NCBI GenBank assembly: GCA_037903475.1 | Contig: JBAJFG010000096.1 | Span: forward strand, 620,001 to 684,000 | Length of the DNA stretch: 64,000 nucleotides | Source: Ancylostoma caninum | Lineage: Eukaryota; Nematoda; Chromadorea; Rhabditida; Ancylostomatidae | Direction of reading: 5' to 3' | Shown: in pieces, positions 1 to 12,461 of the stretch | Position numbering within the stretch: position 1 is the first letter of the stretch | Layout of the letters: the number at the start of each line of letters is the position of its first letter | Notes under the pieces: generated by a model | The model's database searches: none | What the model was told of the DNA's origin: nothing | The model's input: only the letters and a program-made list of their open reading frames with translations | Program-made: the position numbers and the translations under genes

Positions 1-689
1 ATGAACACTTCTAACAACACAGCACAATTGTTTGGTCCCCCCCTCTCTTTCAATTGGCAGGTGATTGTCGGTTGAATTACTGGGAGTGGCTCGTGGTCGT
101 TGTTTCTCCATTCGTAGGCATGTTTATGAGAAAGCGCTACCTTGTGTGTGCACACGGTTCTCCCAATTCGCAATGCATCAAAGCGCTGCCCCCGGGGAGA
201 TGTGTGATGTGGCTGAGGTTGACCGGGCCCTGAAGTTCATCCATGTCGTTGTCGTACAACAACAGCGAGTTGGTTGAAGTCGACAGTTTAACGATGGAGC
301 GCAGCAGGCCCTAACTGCAAACGTAAGTTTTATAGAGCGGAAGGGGTGAAATATTCTGACACTAGGAGGTGATAAGTGATATAGTGTGGGGCATATGATA
401 TGTAATATCTGTGGACTAGCATCGTTTTATGAGAGCAGGCTGAAACTTATGTGTTTCAGTACGAGAATTATACTCTTGAAAGTGTCAGCTATGCTTGCGG
501 TCTTCTTTAGGTGAGCTGGCTCCTTTACCGAGCATACAATTTCTTATATCACATAAGTTTTGCATCTTGCATCAAACACTTATTGTGCACATAATGATGG
601 TTCTTCACCCTAAATTTGATGTCTATGACTAGGGTCCTAATTCTGTTTTCACATGCATACAAAAAGCGAACGTGAGCATACATTTCTTT
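1..689. other. No recognisable feature
   Basis: I see no conserved coding region, RNA gene or repeat here. The only open frames are short and have no family resemblance. Confidence 0.4.
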
Positions 690-1119
690 GGTTTACATAA
701 GTCTGGATTGTTTTTTAACTACTTCTAGCACTTTCTTAGTTCTTATCTCACTTAATGGTTCCGAACAGTTTAAACCTGTGAATGATCTACTCCAATCAAA
801 CTTTTTCGACCTCGAGCGCCGGTATGGCTCCGCTCAGAGAACGAGTAGTCCTCTCGCGCTCCTTTTTTCGTCATCCATTGCCTCTATCAACGCATTGCCT
901 TCTCTAGAGCCATTAAAAACCCGAAATTTTTCCGGGACTACGCCCCATTTGCTTTTCGCCTTTTTTACGAAGCCCAGCTTTTGCGTCAGCAAGCCGTGGT
1001 GCCGTGAAGTGGACGAGGCAGCTATCTCCAGTAAGTTTCCGAAGGAATGTTCGTTTTTCTAGGTGAGATGACTCCATCTCCATAATTTTATCCTGAGAAA
1101 CTTCATTATAGGTTGGCAC
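690..1119 (-). pseudogene. Coding-like antisense patch, unassigned
   Basis: The minus strand reads in a protein-like way over about 140 codons, rich in Lys, Arg, Glu and Asp, but in two frames. One frame has an ATG near the right edge and ends at 913. The neighbouring frame runs on with words such as KWGVVPEKFRVFNGSREGN and ALIEAMDDEKRSARG. It meets a TGA, then continues readably as SKKFDWSRSFTGLN to about 690. A switch of frame near 960-980 plus a stop is what a decayed gene or transposon fragment would look like. I do not recognise the family. The plus strand is also open here (688-1062), so chance cannot be excluded. No splice sites were convincing. Confidence 0.25.
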
Positions 1120-4100
1120 TTTTCAGCATAACCAAATATTTGCAGTGGATTGAGGATTTTCGCTCCTAGCTCGCTTTTGCTTTCATGTGTCTTACCTCAT
1201 TCACATTTCACCGAACCTAATCTTCGAGCGGCAAAATGACACTGATTATAAGTTCTTTCTGGTACCTAGGTCGTGTATAATAAGCATTTTTTCTTCTTTG
1301 CTTCCAAAGAATGCAACACTTTTTTACAAGGTGGTTCAAAAATAACGTCACTTTCTTATTCTTGCCGGCAAACACCTGTTCCTTGCAAAAGATTTGTCGT
1401 CTCCTCAGTCTCACTGCTGCTGTCTCAATGAGCGGTTCTGCAGCTTTAGAACCTCTGTAACTGAGAAAAATCGGATCCCATTCTCGGAAGATGGCTACCA
1501 GCCACTGCTACGTATATTGTATTACATTTCTACTGGAAGCGCACCCCGTTCTTATAGTTCCGTTCCAATTTGATGTTTTATGAGGCTCCAAACCCAAATT
1601 CGAAGTCTTACATTGCTATAGCGGAACAATTTTTCTCTACCACACCGATGTTTTAGTCATCCACACATTCGAATTGTCCCCTATATTCGATGTTTGATGT
1701 GCCTATGAGGTGTTATTGCTATTGCTGATGTCCCCGTCATTTACGAGGTTTTACTTTCCCAATACTACGTATTTTCCCGGTTGTACCTGGTGTGCTGTGC
1801 TAGCTCTCTGTCAATTTAAATATCCACTTTTCTTTGGAGCCAACACACCCTCGGGTCCAGGTACATTTTCTTTGCGAGAGTATTTTGTTACTTTCGTTGT
1901 GTATTATTATTGTTTTCTCATTGGTTATTCACACATACATTGGCTCTGATTGATGTGTGGCGTCGTTCTCTCTCAATCTCACCACTAACAATTCAAAACA
2001 AACTCATCTATATGCTAAAGTTTTGTCAAGAAAATTTTGTACGTGTCCGAGAGTTCCGCCTTTTTTCCTTGTTGACTTCATTTCTTCCGCAACTTTACCG
2101 AACTGTAACCTTGATGAACGGTTTAATTTATACGAATAGTAGAGACTATTTTATTTTATGAGCACACGCTTGGCGGCCTGTGTGCAGAACACGAAAACTG
2201 AGGAGCAAAGAAAATGGGGAGGAGAGAATTGGAGCGGTGTTTGTGCATTTTTGGTAGTTCCTGCCTCTCAGGGTTGAGGACCATGTGATTCTTGATGGGT
2301 AATCATTAATTTCCCAGTCTAGTTTTTCATATGCTTTCAATCTTCGCTATGGCTCTTTTTCCTCCATGAAGCAGGAACAGTTGCACCACAGGCGACAAGT
2401 GGCCTCAGGCACGATCTTTATGCTTAAATGAGAACACTGTTGTAGGTAGGCTTTTGGATATCTGGTATCTATGTATATGCGTGAAAGGGCTTCTCTTACA
2501 TAAATGTAGTGGTCAGAAAAGTCAAGAGAGAGTCTTAAATCAGTGATTTTTCCATTTGGCTCACGCAAGTGAAGTTATGAGTAATGACTAATTACCCCGC
2601 TTAGGTATTTTCTGACCCCGTGGTGGTGGCTGTCTTCGTGCGTGACATTATTTCTAGACTCTCCGGTATTTCTTGTTCCTCATACAAGACATCAACATCT
2701 TCTTTTTGCTCTAACAACTCTCCCTAATCCAGCATCCCAAATTGTTCAGCAACGAGCTATAATCTGCTTTTTCTTCTAATAACTCTCCCTAATCCAGCCT
2801 TGCAAGTCGTCCGGTAACGAACCATAAACGGCGAATGAGCGAATGTGCGCGTAGTCCGCCGTCATCATTGTGAACGTTTGAATGGCCGCACATTTAATAG
2901 AAAAAGAGAGTGAAGGATTGATTTGCTCTGGGTTCATCTGGCTCTTGTTATACGGTCGAAGGAACAGCACAACTGCTGTGTCTGAGCATCGTCATTGACT
3001 AGTCAGAAAGTAGTTATTATCTTCGGATGCTCTCATTGTTCGATGCTCATCAGTGTTGCCTAGACACGTTGTGTGGATGGTAAATGTTTTCCGCTTTTGC
3101 TTTCACAACTTATTGTCACTGGGACGTCACTTCCACGTACTGCCTGCAAGCTTGTTTACTTGCGTGTTTAAACAGTAAACCAACGGTAGTTTTAGCCGGA
3201 AGCCGAAGTTTTCCATGAGATCCATACTTCGATCCAGAAGAACGTCGTTAAAATGACGATGTGGACAACGCCACCTCACTGTTTTTCTCTTATGGTTGCT
3301 ATATCTCCTTTGGCTTGAGCTTTTTCTGGCTCATTATCCTAACCAAGAATGTTGCTGTCTAGAACTGGAATTCAGGAGAACATTTAAGTCCGTCGAATCG
3401 TCCTACTTTAGCACAAGCCAATTATCATATTTGTTGCATCTGACGGTGTTTTTCTAACAGAATTTCCTCAATTAGCTACCATGACGACTCATGACGACGG
3501 CGTACCATTAGTAAAAATGTTAGAATATTTGAAAACTTCGAGTGTCTTTTGGCAGTTTCAGTGGTATTTGTTTTTGATTTTATTCCATTGGCTTTCAATA
3601 CAATGTAGTCCCTCAGCGACTTCCCACCATCACACCTATTATCGTGACGGCATTTCTAGTCTTGGTCGTCTGCTATTGTATAAGAATTTCATTTCCAGAG
3701 CTGCCCAATTTGTCAAAATTGGGCTGCTCCGGAGGTGAAACTCTTACGGTAAAAGGCGCAATAGGGTACGTCGTACGTACTCCAATGTGCTACCTCTCTG
3801 AATGTCGAGTAAAAAGAATGTCAAAGTGATGCCAATAAGGGCAGCTGTGAGAAAACAATCGTGGATGAAGTGTTACGATGGGGATACCTGAGCACCTCTC
3901 ACTTCTCGAGTACAGTGAGTGGCATTTCCATTCTCCAAGTCCATATGGGGCATGTGATGGATATGGTACATCACGCCATGCCTTTATGTTGGACATTGCA
4001 CTTTTCCCATGACCCTTCTTCAGGACTACATTTGAGAAAACAGGAAACAACGAATCGGCCGTATAAGAGCTCAAACATTAATAGGTTATTCTGCGGGCTC

Positions 4101-4889
4101 AATGCCAGTAGAAGGATTTCTGAAATCAAGCGCTGGCAGTTGTTTGTATGTGAGCAATACACATTGTAATTGGGAGATCTTCGTGGAATTTCACTGGCGG
4201 ATCATTTATTGATTCGCCATAGTTTGCACTTTAAGAATCTGAACTGAGATTTTTTTTGGTTCCTTGGAGAAAAAAGGAGACGGTGGACTGGAGAATGTGC
4301 TGTCATCCTTCTCGATCTTTCTACCGTTTATGATCAATATGCTCAAAATTTAGAGGTGTAATAGAAGTTCTATATAAATAACATGAGAGCCTTTAAATCC
4401 AATCCTCTAGGCGCTCGTTTTATGTATGTAGCTGTAGCTAAACAATAATAATGTGTCATGACCTTGTCGTAATAAATTCCAACCTACGTCATAGAACTTA
4501 GATAGTGCTCTATGCTCCAATGTTTACTTTTTCTTTTTTCTTCTTATTAGCACTACGTTTGCTTTTCCTCTTTTCTTCCTGTTAATCATGTATACGTGAG
4601 GGAGATGGGGCACTCAGAAGGGTTTATGTCACTATGATCTTGAATTTTCGAACTGTAAGAATAGTGGCGACACGGAAACCTTGCCTGGAATAAGGTTGGC
4701 ATCACTTCAGAATGCTTACTTCAAGCTACCTCTGCAAGCAGTAACAGAGTCGTAACCAGATATACCCCAGCTCCAGCAATTTTTCCTCTGAATTTCGACA
4801 ATTTCAGAAAGCTGGCATTGTCACAACAAGTCCGCTAAAATCGTGCTCGTGAGATGAGTCCTTCAAAAACACTACCAGGTCGTTCCCGG
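1120..4889. other. No gene recognised
   Basis: This 3.8-kb AT-rich stretch holds only short overlapping open frames on both strands with no recognisable domain. The one structured item is a tandem duplication near 2697-2826, listed separately. Confidence 0.4.
2697..2826. repeat. Imperfect 65-bp tandem duplication
   Basis: Two adjacent units share a T-rich start and the word ACTCTCCCTAATCCAG, at 2717 and 2782 (period 65). The second half of each unit has diverged: AGCAACGAGC in one, GGTAACGAAC in the other. It is a simple local duplication with no known function. Confidence 0.7.
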
Positions 4890-5600
4890 AACCCCTAGAA
4901 CAACTTGCTAACACTTTTCTGGCGAACATGTTTCTGATTGGATCTGAAACTTGCTCGCCCCAAAGTCGTTGACAACTTGTTCTCGCCTTATCTTGCTGAC
5001 AGTTGTCGGTCCCAAAGCTTGTCGGCAACTTGTTTTCCACTTTTTCACTGACAACTTGTGAGAGTACAAAACCTCGGACCGCATTTTCTTGTTGGCAACT
5101 TGTCGGTACTTAGAGCTTGTCGAAAACATACTACTATGTATTGTCTTTATTTTGGCAGCAATTATACCATAGTAACCATTGTCCTGGTGTCCTCAATTGT
5201 TCCATCGTATATTACACGTGTGGGAAAACTTGACTCTCTCTCTCTCATCGACAAGTTGTCCGGCTGAATGGTTGCTGACAACTTGCCGATAACCTTTTAG
5301 GCCAAAGAGCTTGCTGGGAAGCTGCCCGTGGGAGGAAGTAGTCAACAACTTGTCTTAGCTCTTCTTTAATGGAATGTTGTTGCGATGGAAGGTTGCTTGC
5401 CTGTCATTGGATGACGTCAAGCTTTTCAACAACGGTTTGCTAGTTAAAAGGTTGCCCGCAAGTTGTTTTGGAGCAAAGCCGGGCTGGCAATTTGTTCTTG
5501 GAGCTCTGAGTTGTTGAACCGTCTTGGCCTCCTGATCGATGTCGTCATCGTCGGAGATTTCCTCATATGTGGCCAACTGAAGCTTTGAAAGCACATTTTA
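4890..5600 (+). repeat. CAACTTGT-rich dispersed repeat, copy 1
   Basis: About 700 bp carries roughly a dozen copies of the word (G)ACAACTTGTC or close variants, mostly in the plus sense (such as GACAACTTGTTC, GGCAACTTGTCGG) with a few inverted (GACAAGTTGTCCGG, CGCAAGTTGTTT). The same order of landmarks recurs at 50690-51380: a GACTCTCTCT run, then GACAAGTTGT, a CGGCTGAA word, an AAAG-GCTTG-rich block, and near the end GCTAGTTAAAAGGTTG. So this is a dispersed family and not local noise. I see no transposase frame. The ends are not sharply defined. Repeated subterminal words are typical of non-autonomous DNA transposons, but assignment to a superfamily is inference. Confidence 0.7.
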
Positions 5601-8262
5601 CACCTGCAAACTTTCACCCCGATACATGAGATTAAGCTGATATTTTGGGAGTTAGCATTTCCTTGGATGTAGAGCCGGAACAACTTGACCTCATCTGTTC
5701 CTGAATTCTCTAACATTCTTAGAGGAGTAGTAACGCTGAAATGTGCTTCTAACGAGGTTTTAAACCAGGCACACCGTTTCCTGTTTCTCGTTTTTTTTTG
5801 CGCCAGTATTCGCTGAAAATCAGAAATGGATACTGCATCTCGAAATTCGTTGCTCTCTCCTCATGTTGCTACTACATTTCTCTCTTTGGGAGTTCCTGAA
5901 ATCTAACAGTCGAGGATAATAGGGTCAACGGAAAAAATGGCGCCAGTGACATTACGGCTCTTGTTCGTACGCTGAATTTCCCGTTTGACATTTGAAGATA
6001 TACTCCACAAGGCAGAACGACAACGTAGGAATAAAATGTAACGAAGCTATGCAATGTGCATTTGCCTGCGCTTGCCTGCTAGTGCAGCTTTGCCAGCATT
6101 TGCCTGCTAGTGCTTTAACCCCTCTAAAGTAGTAAAGTAAAGTAATGCATTTCGAAGTTGGCGTGTCCAAAACAAAGAAGTGGTAGCTCTTAACCGTGAT
6201 TTTTTTGTGAACCTTGCGGATATTTATTCCGTTTCACTCCATTTTTGGAAATTTTATCCATTCCTTTTTCCTCACGGCAAGCCTTGAAAATTGGAACTTT
6301 GCTCCTTTTTAGGAAGCCCAATGCTGTATCAATATACGTATAATACATATTACACAATAACCTTACGATCATCAGTGATTTCTCCATTAAACCCAGCAGT
6401 TATCTGAGAATCTCCTTCATATCCGACGATTTTCATTTTTTTTCCTTCTCTGTGTACCTTCTCTGTTATTTGCGCCTCTCATTTCATCGCTGTGAATCAC
6501 TTGGCGGTCTGTTTTTCTACGCCATAATCGCAGACAAGTTACTGGAAAAATGTGGATACGTAATGAATCAGCAAATGCCGGTATGAATTCAGAACAATGG
6601 TGACGTGCGCAGTTTTCCGGAACTCCCTCGATTCTCCCTGAAATTCCTCTCTCCAACTCTTTCGGAAATCAGCAGCACCTCATCGACTTTCTCTACTTCC
6701 CAAGTTATGAAACTTCTCGTTTGTGAACATTGCACTCATTTGAATTTTTGTGACATTACCCCTTTCTACTTTTTCTTTAACCTCCCTATACGGCCCTCAT
6801 GATCTTCTCTATAGTATCACATAGAGAAGATCATCAGGAGGTCAAAGGAGGTCAATCACCGTTGCTATCCAACCGATTCCTTGATGTTAATTTTGGCGTA
6901 ATGAAGATTCAACGTTCATGAAACGAGGTCTTACTGCATCTAAGGTCGGTCCGAGGTGATCGTCATGTATGTCATCTTACTGCAGATCATAACATGGATC
7001 AATAGAATCCAAAAGGTCAGCACACGGTCATCTCGCAACGCGTCATCAGTCAGCTGTACACTTTTCCCTATGGAGGTATGGGTATGGGGATCTATTCACA
7101 GCCACAGCTCTATGTGAATAACTATTCTATCTTTCACTCTGTCTTCTTTCAACGGGTAGCGAGTATCGGCTTAATCAGAACAGTCTTTCCTTCCGTTTCC
7201 ATCTTTTTAAACCTTCTCAACGTTTTGCTCAGCGGGGCAGACCGCGGACCGCTTTGTTCGTGTATACTTTCGGAGTGCTTTTATATTTCTCCGGGCCCTA
7301 GTATCGTATCCTAGAGATTGTTCACTATTGTTTTTCGTAGTGTTGAGTGTTAACGTCGTTGAGTAAGTAATATGGAGAAAATGTACATAAAAATAGAAAA
7401 TAACGGTTAAAAACTGTACAAAAAACGATAAAAGCCCACAGAAAATCGATGTGTCTTTCCCGGACAACCGAAAGGATATTAGGTAATTTTCTTCTTGGTT
7501 GTTCTTTTTGTTCCAAGTCTGGTCGTTTCTCTCCTTGCTTCTTATATTTGTTTTGTTTTTTAGATTTTATTTTCAATGTTGATGAGTATTCGTTCGAATT
7601 CTATAACGATCGCTCAAAAGAAGTAATTCTGTTAGATCAGCTCTGCGTTCTTCCTTCAAATTATATGCATGATCTTGTGCTCGATTTACTGGGGTTTTGT
7701 TGCACATCTTTGTAGTTTTCAAGAAGTTCCTCGAGGCTTCGAAAGAGGAGGGTAGAAACGATTGCAGTCCCGTCCCATGAACAAATCATTTCTGTAAACT
7801 TTTTTTTGGGTACCACTTTTGTTCTGGTGTTGTGAACAAGTATGCTAAGCTGGAAAAGCCAAGTTGTTTTGGCTTATTCCTGTACTGCTTCTCCTTCACG
7901 GCTTCTCAAGTATGGTGAAACAAGGTGGCGTAGTAACTAGGTATTTGCTGATGTGCGCTTGTATGTATTCAAGTGATGCCTCGATTCCTTGAAATAACTC
8001 AGATTTCTCCTTTTGTGTTTAGTTCAAAATTTTCTGGAAGGTATTATCAGGGATTTTGAGAACCACTATGCGTCTTCAAATGATTGTGCGGATACCTGTA
8101 CAATTCCTGGAATCAAATTACTTTTATAGTGCTAAACCATGTTGAGTACAGTGTGCTCATTTTGATTCAGCTGATTTAAAAGAGTGAGAAATCCAACGAT
8201 TTCTTCTCCCATGGGATGGATTTTTGGAAAGAAGAATCCAACTTGACAGAACATCCATTTCT
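5601..8262. other. No gene recognised
   Basis: Only short unassigned open frames are present. A 15-bp-stem hairpin at 6799-6833 is listed separately. Short duplications of TTGCCTGCTAGTGC occur near 6070-6115. Confidence 0.4.
6799..6833. repeat. Short perfect hairpin
   Basis: ATGATCTTCTCTAT and its reverse complement ATAGAGAAGATCAT face each other across a loop of about six bases. No transposon ends or RNA gene context were seen. Confidence 0.6.
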
Positions 8263-8726
8263 TTGAAAGACAAGATGAATTTTGCACAACGTCCACGGTC
8301 AGTCTTATCGTAATTTAGGCGTGAAATCAAATGCATTGGCGGAGTGCAAGTGCACCACGTGCCCCACATTCAACGGCAAATTAATTTTGAGAGCTCTGTT
8401 TGACTCATTTAACCTGAATGGTGGTTGGACCTGGTTAAGAGGAATATCATTTCTTAGAAGGTAGTCGAAAAGGCAGATGGAACAATGAGACATGACGCGC
8501 AACTAAACACAAGCGGTTTCTGGCCGATTTGCCAGGATATTCCTGTGATTCGCGCATTTCTCACTTAAAGAACATTTATCGTCAAATTTGGTAGCCAAAT
8601 TATAATTGTTTTGGCGTCGAGTATGGAGCCCGTGGTGTGCATGCAGTCTGCCAATACGTCTAACTTCACGCCTAAATTACGGTCAGACTGACCGTGAACG
8701 TTGTGCGAAGTTCATCTTGTCTTTGA
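8263..8726. repeat. Inverted repeat with coding-like arms
   Basis: The left arm (8263-8368) read on the minus strand and the right arm (8621-8726) read on the plus strand are the same sequence with roughly 20 percent divergence, separated by about 250 bp. Conceptual translation is conserved between the arms: SRLNYDKTDRGRCAKFILS on the left, SRLNYGQTDRERCAKFILS on the right. The differences preserve several residues, as a former coding sequence would. I cannot name the protein family. It may be a fold-back element or two opposed fragments of one dispersed repeat. Confidence 0.65.
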
Positions 8727-11058
8727 AGGCTAAAGGATTTCCGCGGAGCTTTCAAGACTATCATCAAAGGTTTCATGCTACACGGCAACATCAAAACTAT
8801 GCTAAAATGTCCAATAATCTAGAGGAGGCCGGAGAATTTTCGATAACCCCTGTGAATGCTGAGGGCCTAGTTTCTACCTCTTTCTGGGTAATAGGGAGTG
8901 AGTGTTTCAATGCTATTTGTTCCTGCAGTCGGCTCAATCAACCACTTGTGGCTCAGTTCTCATATTTCAAAGCGGTTTATTTATTTATCTAAGGGTGTAT
9001 ACGTGCCTGTGAAGGTATACGGCTGATTGCTGTCAACAACATTGGTATATTAAACGACTATCTGAACCTACTTTCTCAAGTTTAAGTGTCGCCTCAGCTG
9101 ATGAAGCAAGCAATGGGTTCTCTCAATCTTTAATAGGAAAAAGTGCATCTCATTAGACCACCACAAAGCGTCGTTCTTCCTCAATTTTCCTGAGAGCTAA
9201 ACCAATTACAATTCTCGTGAGCCGTTAGATTGTGCGTAATGTAGTGAAGGGTCTCACTGTTCATTCTCAGATTGCGTCCGACCTTGGACGACAGTTTCTG
9301 CAGTGCAAAGGCTCAATATTGGGGCTTTTATACATAGTCGCAATCGTCATGACAGGCACAATTTGACTCCTCATAAAAAGGGGAACTGGTTCAATTTAAA
9401 TAATTTCGGACGAGAGGCTCTTTGCGACTGTTCAAAGCTTTGCGCCGGTCTAGCACAATTGCTTTGCGGTATGCGCACACTTTATGACTATGAGACCGTT
9501 GTTGGTCTTCTTCTAGAAGATATGTCTAACAATCGTATATCATCATTTAAGAGGGTGGGTTTCCGGTATGACAACGAAAGCAAAGCTGTTTGGGTCCAGA
9601 TATTAACTTAGTTTCTAGCTCAGTATTGGCTTAATTTCTAGCCCAATCTTTCAATGTTCAGCTTACTTGATCTTATCTATATTCTGCTTTTGATTCTTTT
9701 TGTGCAACAAGCAAACAACCGAGTGCGGCCAAGGATAACTATCCAGATTTCTTTTCAAGTGGTCATGGCTAACGGTTTGTCTGTGTGCAGCAATGCTCGA
9801 TTATCGAAGCTAGTAAACTAAGGGTGGGAAATCAAGGAAGTGGGTCTGCAAAGTCAGTACTTAGTAGATATTTCGTTTACTTGAGATTTCCCTTTTTATC
9901 TGCAAAAATTCGATGACCTTTCGAATTTCGCATTCATCTCTAACTTAGTCAAAGTTGGCTGACTTAAAGTACCTGTCAAAATCAGGCTCTTTGTTAAATC
10001 GAATTGGCATTTATAATCAGTCCATATCAAGGACTTCTTAATACAATGGCGCAGAAATAATTAGAAAACCCTGACTCTTCGATGGTCATTCCGGAAACTT
10101 TTCTATCCTAACTTCAGGAGAAACGCAGAAACTAATGAAATGAGACTTGCAAACATGATACAATATACGTATTAGCTTGATATGAGAGTTTATTGCTATG
10201 TTTTATTTTTTCCTTTTACTCACTGAAGGATAATATCAATATCGGTAAGTCAAATTTGCGTGTGAAATAGGTGTAGTAGTTTAGGATCCTTTGCGTTGCC
10301 CATTTTTTTTTCTTCGCTGACCTGATTGTGATGTCTTGCAAGAGCAGCTTGAACTGCAGTATTTCTTGTATCTTACGCTTAGTGTCGTTGAAGACTTGGT
10401 CGTTTATGGAAGTCCATAGCTCCTCAATTAAAGACAATGGATGAGCAAAGTTTTGTGAAGGGGAAGGCTCCTGGAGGGGTCCAGAAATTTGCGATGAGAT
10501 GTAAAGTGACAGGCGCAGTTTGTGACGCTAATCTCAAACCTTTTCCACACATGTTTCGGAGGTCTTTTTGAAGAGTCAGGTGGCATGATCCCAATTGGCT
10601 GAGGTAGCTGAAATTCACTGAAATCGGTCTTATACCTTGCTAAAAAATCACGTAAAACTATTTGTATTTAAGGAGGTTTTAGAAGCATATATTGATTACA
10701 ATAAGATGGACAGTCTGAATTAATTTCGCTCATATATGTATGTAGCCGGATCTAATAAAATTTGGTCCGCCTAAACAGTCTCGGAATTGTACCACGTAGT
10801 TGCTCACAGAGAGCGGCTCCGAAACAGATAAGAAAAACGGATTCGAAGTCAGCATCAAAAACTGCACGTGATACTTCGAATTTCATTACGAGTCCTTGTC
10901 CCTCCCTCTCCCCTAACCTCCTCTCCTGGTGAGAACAGTTGTTATGGTAGTCCACAGCAAATTGATTTGTGAGATGCTGCGAAAGGTTTCATATTATTAC
11001 TGGCAGATTCACGTCGCGATATTGAATCTCTGAGACAACAGTGAGATCACGTCTCCTT
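8727..11058. other. No gene recognised
   Basis: Short open frames only, including an unassigned plus-strand one at 9303-9611. No repeat or RNA gene was identified. Confidence 0.35.
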
Positions 11059-11283
11059 TTCCGGCAGTGTTTCCAGCGGCTTTCCACTTTTTCAATCTAT
11101 ATATAAAACATAGAAACTCTTACGACACTCTTTTCAAAAATCTCGACGGCGCGCGTGGACGCCAAATTCAAACGATAGGAATGCTGCAAGCAAGGTGAGG
11201 AAGAAGGCGGCTCGAAACATGGGACACCATCCGAATAGGGCTGAGGGCCTAGGGCACTATTCCGGCAGTGTTTCCAGCGGCTT
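11059..11283 (+). repeat. 24-bp exact direct repeat, 201 bp apart
   Basis: A 24-bp word beginning TTCCGGCAGTGTTTCCAGCG occurs at 11059-11082 and again, identical, at 11260-11283. The spacer includes a GC-rich patch (GACGGCGCGCGTGGACGCC). This could be a partial duplication or two parts of a dispersed repeat. Confidence 0.7.
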
Positions 11284-11754
11284 ATTGATTTTTCGTTCGT
11301 TTTTTTGCGTGGTGGAAAGATGTCTGTAGTGGCTATCTAACGTGCTGAACATGAATGAAGGCGTGAGCACAGTAAACCCTTGGAAATGCGTTGATAAAAT
11401 CAGTGAATCAGTATCTACGCATGAAATGTTCTTTAGTTACGCCAATTACATGAGCCTAGAAGACAGTTCGTGCGTGAAGATAACCGTGGCGTGAACTGAC
11501 TTTTCATATCTAATTTTCTGAGTTTCAAGCGTGCATTTCAACCGGTTTGACATGTCTGTTTTAACATCAAGCAACCAGTCATTAAAAAAAACTGCCGGCG
11601 TAGTTCTCGCGAAGCGGTAGGGTCTTTAAAACATTGACGAGATGGCCGCTCGTGGTTTGCACCCACTGAAATTCTCAAAATAACCAAGATCAAACAAGTG
11701 TCAGAAGCCTGTGAACCAAAACAATTCCTACCGAACCGTTTCATAGTTAGTTCT

Positions 11755-11880
11755 GTTATTATGGTGTTATTATTGTTATAGGTATATATTATTACTGTTA
11801 CTGTTATTACAGTCGGTCATTATTGTATATATTATTATAGTTAGTTATTGTTATAGTTAGTTCTGTTGTGACGATTCAAG
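11755..11880. repeat. TTA/TAT-rich low-complexity tract
   Basis: The stretch consists of irregular TTATTG, TTATTA and ATAGTTAGT words, with the phrase TATAGTTAGTT repeated. It is a degenerate microsatellite-like tract. Confidence 0.6.
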
Positions 11881-11964
11881 TTCTGTTGTTAAGAGGGACG
11901 GCTCGGAGTGGTGCACCACCCCTGTTCATCGATACATTGTATTTCATTCCATTATAAAAGAACC

Positions 11965-12005
11965 AGTCTGGCCGTCCGGCTAACGCCGGACTTCCAGACT
12001 TCTAA
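11965..12005 (+). repeat. GC-rich hairpin followed by CTAA (possible Helitron 3' end)
   Basis: AGTCTGG (11965-11971) pairs with CCAGACT (11994-12000), and GTCCGGC (11974-11980) pairs with GCCGGAC (11985-11991). The loop is TAAC and there is one symmetric two-base mismatch. The next bases are T, CTAA, T. Helitron 3' ends carry a subterminal hairpin and finish in CTRR before a target T, so the form fits. The hairpin is unusually close to the end and no 5' terminus was found, so the assignment is tentative. Confidence 0.35.
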
Positions 12006-12461
12006 TGATACTCGCTTCGCTCGCATACTCAGCATACGATGCAGAAAAAAAGGTGGACAGATTTAGTAGATCCTGTATCCTCCCGAGTAAGTCTATCGAC
12101 TTTTGGAGAGCTCCGATCGCGTGAGCGGCAGCGTTCCTCTACGTGGGAAAAGTAATTTCTTTTGATTGGCCCTAACGGCCGTTGTTAATTGGACGTAGTC
12201 GATTCAGTGGAAATGCTTTCTTGAAATAAGCTATCTTTAGCTGGTTGTTGTTGTAACTCAAGTGATAAGGGTCTGCCCATGTATAAAAACAGAGTGAATG
12301 GTGGGGTGATTCAGATACAAATGGACGAATAAGGAGGGGAATACGGATTGGAATAACGTGCACCTAGGTCACATAGGTAGAAGGGATAGCCGGAACGGGT
12401 GCCACGGCACCATTCATGAAGAAATTCACCTAGGCCGTGACGAACTTCCTTTTGTGGACAC

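Noticed and set aside
688..1062. Plus-strand 124-codon open frame
   Set aside because: It starts at a non-ATG codon (TTG/GTG class) and has a Ser/Phe-rich composition. The antisense reading looks more protein-like, and even that is uncertain.
4890..5600. Regularly recurring CAACTTGT considered as a CRISPR-like array
   Set aside because: Spacing is irregular, words occur in both orientations, and the genome is eukaryotic.
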